Below are positions 30,648-39,100 of a stretch of DNA of 64,000 nt, one piece after another. Within the stretch, counting starts at the first letter, position 1, and each line of letters starts with the position of its first letter. The notes beneath the pieces are model-generated. The model worked only from the letters and a program-made list of their open reading frames with translations, ran no database searches and had not been told where the DNA came from. The stretch comes from Nannochloropsis oceanica. Taxonomy: Eukaryota > Sar > Eustigmatophyceae > Eustigmatales > Monodopsidaceae. The stretch spans positions 248,001 to 312,000 of the forward strand of contig CP038118.1 of NCBI GenBank assembly GCA_004519485.1, written 5' to 3'. Both the position numbers and the translations under genes were made by a program.

Positions 30648-31979
30648 ATGCCTTCATCACTACTATCATCTCCGTTCACACCGCGGCAGCAATCGCAGTA
30701 CACGCGGCAAGCCATAGCCTCCCTCATCATCGCCGTCCTGTTTGTCCTCACTGCTCCCTCTAGCATTGCCTGGCGCCTCCCACCATCCACTCCCGTCTCC
30801 TCTCCCTCCTCCTCCTCCTCCTCCTCCTCCTCCTCCTCCTCCTCCTCCTCCTCCTCCTCCTCCTCCTCCTCCTCCTCCTCCTTCTCCTCCTCCAGTCGCT
30901 GCCTTTCCCGCTCCCTACATCTCCACCACTTTACCACGCCCTTCCGATCACTCACTAACACCAGATACAGCACTACAAGTACCGCTCTTACCGCTATTCC
31001 CTCCTCAGATCCCTCGACTGGAAACCCCACCGCCCACGCGGTGAAAGACACCATCGGCACTGCCGTCAAGGAGGAGGAACGGATGGGCCCCGGGGCTCCA
31101 GAAGGCCACTGGACGGACGCGGAAAATATTAAGCGAGAACTCCAGGTTTTCTTCTCGGTGCGTGCAGTGGAGGAACAGCGTCTGCTGGACGAGAAGTCGT
31201 CGAACCCTTTAAGGAATTACCTGGGGCTGACCGATGTGGAACAAAAGCGAATTCGGAAGCGGGACGTATTAATCGATAGAAACCTCTACAGTGACCTCAA
31301 ACGGCATGGATTTGACTATTTAGTCCTACCTATTATGGAACTGGGGGGGTTTCGGGCATTTGCGCCCATGTTCGCCATTCGTGGGGATCAGCCGCCAAGG
31401 CAAGAGGACACGGGGGGGTTAGCGTTAGGTGCGGCCTTGGAGGCAAAATTAGGCACGTTGTCTGATAAGGTCTCGGCGGATCAGGGAAAGGAGGGAAGGA
31501 GGGAAGGAGGTGAGAAAGGAGAGGGGATGCCTGTTTTGCTGACGGCGGGTGTTCCTAGTCATATAAGGGATGATGAGGCGAGCTTGGATCCAGCAGGGTG
31601 GAAGAAGGGGAAGTCCGTCGTCATTGCACCAGCTAAGCCCAAAAAAGATTGGGGGAAGGAGTTTCTCCTCTCCAATCCCTCGAAGCTTTACAGCGCTCTT
31701 CTTCTCCTCGATCTCGCTGTGGGCTTCGGAAGGTCGACGATAGGAGCGCTCGATAGGGGCTTTTTGACTCCCTCCCTCCTGAACTACGTGCAGCTTGCAG
31801 CTGAAGTTGGAGTGCTGGCCAATATTCTGAGTGCGCCACTCATATTTTTGTTTGTGACCAAAGCAGGAAAGCCATGGGAATATGCCTTGCCGTTGGCGGT
31901 GAAGGCTCTTATGGGGGGGCCTGTGGCGATGGTTGAATATAAACTGAAGGGGGAGTTGGGTGGCGATGGTAGTGGGTAG
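30648..31979 (+). CDS. unknown protein, probably plastid-targeted membrane protein
   Basis: Not recognised. The first ATG in the frame is at 30648, giving 443 residues. The N-terminus has a hydrophobic signal segment (IASLIIAVLFVLTAP) ending SSIA before WRLPPST, like the A|aromatic junction of ochrophyte plastid presequences. It is followed by about 25 serines from a TCC repeat. The central part is charged and probably conserved (RELQVFFSVRAVEEQRLLDE; FDYLVLPIMELGGFRAFAPM). The C-terminal third has one or two candidate membrane helices (YVQLAAEVGVLANILSAPLI and the next residues) and ends GGDGSG. It follows the repeat island, with no partner gene nearby. Location is inferred; function unknown. 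Confidence 0.65.
   Translation: MPSSLLSSPFTPRQQSQYTRQAIASLIIAVLFVLTAPSSIAWRLPPSTPVSSPSSSSSSSSSSSSSSSSSSSSSSSSSFSSSSRCLSRSLHLHHFTTPFRSLTNTRYSTTSTALTAIPSSDPSTGNPTAHAVKDTIGTAVKEEERMGPGAPEGHWTDAENIKRELQVFFSVRAVEEQRLLDEKSSNPLRNYLGLTDVEQKRIRKRDVLIDRNLYSDLKRHGFDYLVLPIMELGGFRAFAPMFAIRGDQPPRQEDTGGLALGAALEAKLGTLSDKVSADQGKEGRREGGEKGEGMPVLLTAGVPSHIRDDEASLDPAGWKKGKSVVIAPAKPKKDWGKEFLLSNPSKLYSALLLLDLAVGFGRSTIGALDRGFLTPSLLNYVQLAAEVGVLANILSAPLIFLFVTKAGKPWEYALPLAVKALMGGPVAMVEYKLKGELGGDGSG
30807..30882. repeat. (TCC)n microsatellite inside the coding region
   Basis: About 25 perfect TCC units, encoding poly-serine just after the predicted targeting signal of the unknown plastid protein. Such a run is expected to vary in length between strains. 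Confidence 0.9.
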
Positions 31980-32227
31980 AGGGGGAGGGTAGGGGTGGGA
32001 GAAGGGAAGCAATAGAAGGGATGAGTGGGTTTGGAAGGAGGGAAAGAAATGATGGTTTGTAACATAAATAGATATATTGCATTTGAGTGTGGGATTGATA
32101 TCCCGAAAAAAAAAAGGGTAAACGATGCAGTCTCAAGCAAAGAATGAAAATGGAGACATGATTTTCTCAGCTTTCGAGAAATGCATCGAAAGGGCATTCT
32201 CTACATGGTTGACATCTACAGATATCC

Positions 32228-32376
32228 TTATCACATGCCTCCTTCACGCACGGGCACCCGGCAGTGCGTGTCTCATGATTCTCAGGTCTCCCTCATGCAC
32301 CGGCGTCCGGCAGTGAGTGTCTAGTGGGTTTAAGGTCTCCCTCAAGCATCGGTGCCCGACAGTGAAGTCTGATGGA
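32228..32376. repeat. about 50-bp imperfect tandem repeat, three units
   Basis: Units 2 and 3 begin GGTCTCCCTCA and carry GCACCGGCGTCCGGCAGTGA or GCATCGGTGCCCGACAGTGA. Unit 1 is more divergent (CACGGGCACCCGGCAGTGCG). Period is about 49-51 bp. No coding sense apparent. Confidence 0.75.
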
Positions 32377-32509
32377 TTTGATGTACATATTCGTGTCTTT
32401 CTCCGACAAAATTGTTCGTAAAATATGTGATGGTGGTCCTGAGTTGTCTGCGTTGCCTCAGTGCCGTTCTAAAACGTTCTCCCCCTTATCATCCACTTCC
32501 TCTTTTCCC

Positions 32510-32623
32510 TCCTCGCAGACTGCCGCCAGCCCTGCTGAGCCCGCCTACGTTGTACTGGTAGCGTTACTGCTCGTCGATGACATCCTTTTTGTTGAATCTC
32601 TCAAGGAAATGCAATCAACCTGA
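32510..32623 (+). mobile_element. possible Ty1/Copia-type retrotransposon remnant (reverse transcriptase piece)
   Basis: A short frame contains VLVALLLVDDILFVE, which resembles the catalytic DD-box region of Copia-type reverse transcriptases. Nothing of the rest of such an element, and no terminal repeats, can be seen around it. If real, it is a broken, old fragment of about 110 bp. Called on a single motif, so uncertain. Confidence 0.3.
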
Positions 32624-32880
32624 AGGTTGGTTACGGTTCAAAGTCGTATGGGCCGTGGAAGCTTTTGCTGTCACTAAAAAGCTCCTTTGCTTACATGGCT
32701 ATTTTTAGATCAGCATGGAAAGACATGTTCAAACAATGTACTTTGATGGGGGATAGTTACGCATCAAAAAGTAAAAAGCATGAGGAAGAACCCGGAGTCG
32801 ATCTGTTTGTCTGTCTAGTCGCATGACCACCATGCAAGAAAGAGCAGGCAGGAACCAGGGACAGGCGGAGAACAACTGTT

Positions 32881-32984
32881 GACTCTGGGAGAGTCGAACT
32901 GCAATCCGATACTCTTACGAGACACATCGCCCGTTGACGACAATCGTCGCCAAGGTACGGCACGCAACCACTGAGCTATTCTTC
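32881..32984 (-). other. tRNA-like element, possible tRNA-derived SINE head
   Basis: On the minus strand the sequence starts GGAAGAATAGCTCAGTGGTT, a good match to the tRNA D-arm/A box. About 70 bp later it has GCAGTTCGACTCTCC, resembling a T-arm B box. The acceptor and T stems do not pair, so it is not a working tRNA. Spacing of the two boxes suits an internal RNA polymerase III promoter, as in tRNA-derived SINEs. No second copy is visible in the window. Confidence 0.4.
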
Positions 32985-33494
32985 CTTCGCATCATGAAGA
33001 TAGGCATTTCTTGATGACTATCAAGAGGGTAGACTTGAAAAGACTGATGGAATATATTGTGGGTAATGCGAATTCTTTATGTTTCATGATCATTCTTGTG
33101 CATTTAAAAGGCACATGGGCACCATGTGCCTAGCAACGGCTGGACGGAATTCATGGGTGCCCTCAATTAGTGAACCCCAAAGAGCCAAATTTTAGGAGGT
33201 AATTGATAAAGAGGAGGACAAGCAGATAGGTCGGCGCTGTGCTGTTAGTGGTGGCATTTGTCCACCTGCTCGACCTCCCCCCACTCAGACACCTTCGTTC
33301 ATCGAAGGATGTAAACGCATGCGAGCAGAATTGCATGAGAGATAGGAAAAAAATGTTTCCGAGGCGACTGAAAAATATGTGAAAAAGAACGAGTTTTGAC
33401 CACTTAGATACCCACTGGATTTTTCTTTGGTTTTCTCCGTGCCCTCCCACCCCCTACAGCACCTCTCACTCCCCTCTTTCCCTCTGTCGCCTCA

Positions 33495-34321
33495 TCACCT
33501 TTTCGCATAACTCAGTTTCAACGTATGCGTAGGGGAAAGCTTGTATTCGTTAAGACCGGAAAGAGCCGTGCTTGCTGCGAGCTCATCCCTGAACTCAATA
33601 AATGCAATGCCTCGTTGCCCCGCTAGACGGATTTCTTGGAAGCCATCAAAGCGTGCAAACAGGACACCCAACATCTGTAGGAGAGAGGACCGGGAGGGAG
33701 AGGAGAGAGAAAGAGGTGAGGAACAAATGCGAGGCACAGATTTAATTAGATCTTGAGATTCGCACGATCAAAAGTAGAAGTGGTGTAAAGGCCCTATAGC
33801 CCCTCCTCTTCGTCCTCCTCCCTCCTCCCTATCCTCTCCACTCTCACCTCATCGTTAATCTCCGCCGGCAAGTCCTGTGCCATCAGCATACTGCTCACCT
33901 CCCCACTCGCCACTGGGTTCCCCTTTACCTTCTCTCCTCCTCCTCCTCTTGGTCCTTCCGTCTCCTTCCCCTTCCCTCCCTCCCTCTCCGCCTTCTCCCT
34001 CTTCTGTCTCTTCGCCTTCGGCTCATACTGTCCCTGCCTTAACGCCACTGCATCACTCTTCCCGGTGGCAAAGAAGATCCGCAGCGGCCTCCCAAAAAAC
34101 TGAAAACCCTGCAGACTTCTCAACGCAGTGGTAGCGCTACCGACACTGTCATAGACAACCCATGCTTGCCCTCTTAAATTATTACCCTTACAAGCCACAA
34201 CGTCGATCACGCGGCCGTAGGCTGAAAAGGCCATGTAGAGTTGTTTCTTCAACGCCTCTTTCTTAAGCTTGTCCGGGAGGTTTTGCACGTACAAGGTTTG
34301 ATTGGGGGGGATGTCACCCAT
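33495..34321 (-). CDS. U1A/U2B''-type spliceosomal RRM protein
   Basis: Binds the stem-loop of U1 or U2 snRNA in the spliceosome. Exons 34321-33848 and 33674-33495 join at phase 0 (GAG|GTGAGA ... CTACAG|ATG) to give 217 residues, near human U2B'' (225). RRM1 occupies about 8-90 with RNP2 LYVQNL and RNP1 RGQAWVVY. It includes NLPDKLKKEALKKQLYMAFS and LRSLQGFQFFGRPLRI, typical of the SNF/U1A/U2B'' group. After a charged linker, RRM2 begins at the exon junction with MLGVLFARFDGFQEIRL and ends SPTHTLKLSYAKR at the stop, as in the family. Length favours U2B'', but many protists have one protein serving both snRNPs. Confidence 0.92.
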
Positions 34322-36107
34322 TGTTATGGCGGGTGGGTGGGTGGGTGCGTCTGCGGTGGTTTGGGGTGGGAGAGGGAGAGGTGGAGGAGTGCGGCTCGAC
34401 GAAGAGGGCTCTTTATGGGGGCCCTGCTGGCTAGATGCGTGTCAAACTCGTTTTTGTGATTTTTGACTTGGCGACGGCGGCTCTGCTACGACTCTTGGGA
34501 CAGATCCTGTGTGTGTGTGCAATGGGTGACGACGAAGTGTGCGCATTGGCCGGACGATATAATGGCATGTGTTTCATTCATTTATGGTCTACTCATCCAG
34601 GTGGAGGGGCAACTAGCCGGAAAGAGAAGGACCATAAATATGAACAGGGGGAGGAGCGAGAGGGAAAAAAGTCGTCACGCCCTCTGCCTGCATGCGTTTT
34701 TCATCCATGTGATCGCATGAGGAGCCATGCAGGAGTAAGAGCAGAATGTTTGAAACAGACGTTGAAGAAAGTCTGGCTTCCAGCTAAGTTTGGAGACACA
34801 CAAATAAATCTGGTCTCGCAAGTCGCCAACCGCGTGCTGTCGACCGTGTGCTGCTGTTTCACTACAGCAGGCACGTCCGACCGATTCACCACTCCTCTCT
34901 CGCACAGGGCCATCATCTTATCCAGCGCCCAAGCCTAGTGTACAAAGGAGTATCGCTGGCGTGCAGCGGGTGCAAGGCGCTGAGCGGCAGCGGGTCTCGT
35001 CTCGTCGGTGGTAGGGAGGGAGGGAGGGAGGGGAGGGGTCGTCTACCACCTCAAAGCCGCCGCTGCTCCTAACCTGCGCGATGACGTCGTTGCATAACAC
35101 CTGGTTACCGTCGTCGTGACCAGTGCCTGTACGATGTGTGCGTGGCATAAGAGTAGAAACGCGACAAGTGGGTCATGATGATGATCGAACAAAGCAACGA
35201 TGCGTGCAAGCCTCCCCGCCCTCCCTCACTTAAGACCCTTGTGCGTACCTTGTCTTTTGCCGATACATCTTCTCGCCTCCACAAGATATTAATTCACCCA
35301 CCACTACATATACGATGTACAATTGCTCAATCCACAAATATTTTCACAAATAGACAGACGTATCATGAGGAATTCTCGCCGTGACCTTCTCTCATCGCGA
35401 AGCATCATTTGCCTCCTCCCTCCGCCCCGACACACCTTACATAACCATTTCCTCACACATAAGCAAATTATCACATCAGACAGCATCCCCAGTCCCTCTG
35501 GAGGTGCAAGCTGAACGGGCAGGGCGATTGGCACGTTTAACTTGGTGCAACATGCAGATCTATTCAAACATTCTGGGGCACGCTGACTGCTACTGCAACG
35601 CCCTTGCCTCGACCGGCACAAGCACACACATAGCCACGCTCACTCTCCCACTAGCGGGAAGAAATTGAAATATGCAGGAGAGACATTTGCGAGAAGAGCG
35701 AGCTCGGGGAGCATGTTGCGTTGGTGACCGACGCCTTCGCATTCTCTGCGCGACGTTCCCTCCGCACTTAGTACTTACCCCTCAACGCAGCGGCTTCGAT
35801 CCTGCGGCCTCGCATCCCTAGAAATTAGAACGATGATATTGCCTGAGGCTAGAATGCCATCTGCCTAAGACAGACCTCAGATCACAGCGCTGTTTCGATG
35901 GAACCCATTTATCAATCTCATCCCCCTTTGTTTTTCTTTCCACTTGCACCTACCGTCACCAACAGCTCAGGGTGATTCACACCACCACGCCAGGGGCGGA
36001 TGTGCATACAAGCAGAATTGACGAAGACAACAAGCATGACAGCCGTAAGAAACAACGCCTAGACGCCACACGCAATATCAAAATCCTGCTTTCGGCCGTC
36101 ACTACCA
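34322..36107. other. intergenic, about 1.8 kb
   Basis: Divergent gap between the snRNP gene and the Ada3-like gene. It contains a GGGA tract at about 35015-35038 and several short frames without recognisable motifs. A minus-strand frame near 35148-35075 that could be a first exon is discussed under rejected items. No tRNA or other RNA recognised. Confidence 0.45.
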
Positions 36108-39100
36108 ATGGCAGCATCCTTCTCAGGAGAGGGAGGGGGGGGACCTCCGGAACCTCCACCTTCCTCCTCCCTCCTTCTTGACGACGACGAGGCTGACTTG
36201 CTGTTTGGGTTGGACGAGGGGCTATATGGGATAAGTGGTGTCGGTGGCGATGATTTTTTGGGCGGAGGAGGACTGACTGAAATGGAAATGGAAATTCTTT
36301 TGGGAGGAGAAGGAGAAGGAGGAGGAGAAGCAGGTAGAGGAGGAGGAGGAGGAGGAGGTGTGGGGGAGGCATTGGGAGGGATCGGAGGAAGAAGAAGAGA
36401 AGGAGAAGGGATGCCGTTGGAACGGCAGCGTTTTCAGCAGCAATGTTTACAGCAGCAGCAGCAGCAGCAACAACAACGGGGGCGGTCTCCTCAGCCTTTC
36501 TCTCAAGCTCAGAACATAGACAGTGCGGGCAGCACCAACAGTGCGAACACTAAGAAAGAGGGAGCTGCACTTCCGAAGGGAAAGCCATCAGCAGCAGGAG
36601 GGGGGAGGAAAGCGAAGGGAGGAGCAACAGCAACAACAGCATCAGCAGGTCGCATGCCAACCCCTCCTGACAGCGGGTCCATCCCTTCGTCCTCCTCCTC
36701 TCCTACTCACGCATCTTTCTCGTCATCATTGATGCTTGGGGAGAGTGGCACCTTCTCTGTCTACCCAGGAGAGGGAGACCCACAGCAGCAACAGCAGCAA
36801 CAGCAGCAGTGGTTGAGAGTCTTTCCAGCAGCAGCAGCACCACCAGCGGCAGCAGCAACAGCAGGAGCGGGAGTGGTGCCGGTTGTTATTAAAAAGCCGC
36901 GTAAAAGAAAAGAGAAGAGCGAGGGCGGAGCAGCTGCTGGTGGGAGCAAGAAACAAGCTAAAGCAGGGAAAGGAGCCAGAGGAGCAGCAGGAGAAGGAGG
37001 AGTAGAACAAAGGGGAGGAGGGGGAGAACGAGGGAAGGATTTTTTGACAATGATGTCCTCTATCCAGACATTGGCGCCACAACCATCTTTATTAGATGCC
37101 ACAGGAGGAGAGAGGGGAGGGACAGAGGGAGGGCTGATGGCGAGCTTTTCGTCGTTAGACTCGTCAGCCGTAATGAGTGTCGGAAGTACAAGCAGCAGCA
37201 GTACCACTGCTCCCAAGGAGAAAATCAAGAAACAGCCACAACCACGGAAGAAAGCTCAGGGCAAGGCTGCAGCAGCAGGAGGAGGAGGAGGAGGAGGAGG
37301 AGGAAGAGGTCTAGTGCCCCTCGCCCCACGCCCAGCAGAAGCAGCACGCGCACCGTTCCTTCACCTTCAGCAACAGCCATCACTCCCTCCACCTCCATCC
37401 GTCCCCAAAACCCTCTCCGCCTCTGTCCCCATGCTCCACGCCGCCGCCTCCCACCTGACTCCTCCCACCTTCCACCCCTACCTCCCCCTCCCCCCCACCT
37501 TGTCTCCCACCGAACTCCGCAACCCGTCCTTCCTTCGCACGCTCCGCCACTTACTGAGGAACAGGGAATTGAACTTACCACCCGTGGGACACCCGCACAG
37601 GGAACTCTTGTGCATGGATTTGAAACGCGTGATGGATCTAGCCAGGGCCCAGCAGCGGTATGTGGAGCAGCAGGTCTCGTTGTTGGATGCCTGGTCTGGG
37701 CAAGTGAGATGGGTGGCGGGAGGAGAAGCAGGGGAAGGACGGGGCATGCAGCAGCAGCAGCGGCAGCAGCAGCGGCAGCAGGAGCGGCAGCAGGAGCAGC
37801 AGCAGAATCAGCAGGAGCAGCAGCGGCAGCAAGGGAGAGGAGTCAGGACGGGAGAAACGGGAAGAGTGGAAGGAAGGAGGGAGGGAGGGGTGTGTGGTAT
37901 GATGTCGTCGTTACCGGCGGAGTTGATGGATATGCTTTTTGATGAGAACGATGACAACCATGCTATGCTAGAAGGATTGCTGGAGGATGAGGATGAATGG
38001 GAAGTGGGGGGGGAGGAAAGGCTGCTTCAGAAGCAGCAGGTGCCGGGGGAGGAAGGGAGGAAGGGAGGGGGAATGATGTTGCCAGGGATAGGGGGGGTGC
38101 ACGAGGTTATGACTGAGGGCCCTCTCCCTCCTGCTCTTTCCTCGTCCTCTTCTTCCTCCTCCCCCTCTTCCCCTTTAGGAAGAGGGGAAGGGCGGGGAGG
38201 AGGGGAGGGAGGGGGAGAGAAGGGAGGGATACGTCTATACGAAAGGCTGGTGAAGGTGAGGATACGCTGTGATTCCATCCCTCCCATGAAGAAGGAGAGG
38301 GCTGTTTGTGCCAAGTACTGGTCCAAATTCCCTCCCTCCTCCCCCACTTCCTCGTCCTCGTCCTCCCTTCCTTCCTTACCACTACCCCTCGGGCATGTGA
38401 TTAAGGACACTGACAGCAGGTATTGGAGTCCTGGCCTCTTTCCGCAGCAGCAGCAGCAGCAGCAACAACAGCAGCAACAACAGCAACAACAACAGCATAT
38501 AGCAAGCCACCTATCGGGAATAGCGGACAAAGGGAGGATGGTGAAGCAGCAACACCAACAAGGACCGTTGTTACAGCAGCAGCAAGAGGAGGAGGACGAG
38601 GAGGAGGTTCTACCCTGCCTGAGCATGCGTGATGTCCCTCCTCCTTCCGCGGGCACGACCAAAAGCCGCAAAAAATACAAAAAAAACGACCCAAGGCCAT
38701 TACATCTCCCTTCCTCCCTCCTTCCCTCCCTCCCCCCATCTATCGAAGATGTGCCCTTCTACGACCGCCTAGATGCCTATGCAGATTTTGATTTCAACCT
38801 GCGGAATCTCTGGCTTTTTGTAGACGAAGCAGGCTTCCTCACTCCAGCCCTCGTCCTTCTGTCCCCTTCAGCAGCAGCGGCAGCAGGGAGAGGAGAAGGA
38901 AGTGAAGGGGTGATGAAGAGGGAACTGGAGGCGATGGTACCGTTTGAGGGGGAGGGAGGGAGGGAGGGAGAAGGAATCCTGGAGCAGAAAGACTCGATTT
39001 TGAGGGACGTGGGAGCGGAGTATGAAGAGGTATTGTTGGCAGTGCTGGGGAGGGAGGATAGATGGGAGAGGGGGAAGGAGGATGGAGGGGAGGAGCAGAA

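Larger units (their letters stand above)
31980..33494. other. gene-poor gap with repeats and element remnants
   Basis: About 1.5 kb between the unknown plastid protein (+) and the snRNP gene (-). It contains a roughly 50-bp tandem repeat, a short Copia-like reverse-transcriptase remnant and a tRNA-like element, listed separately. Otherwise I see nothing coding. Confidence 0.5.

Noticed and set aside
34918-35148. Minus-strand frame that might be a first exon (starts MPRTHRTGTGHDDG, then a CAG|GTTAGG donor)
   Set aside because: It looks plausible at first, but I could not find a convincing downstream exon or any family match, so no gene is called.
35785-35815. B-box-like GGCTTCGATCC with a 5-bp hairpin, possible tRNA
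   Set aside because: The loop is too long for a T arm and no acceptor stem or D arm can be placed upstream.
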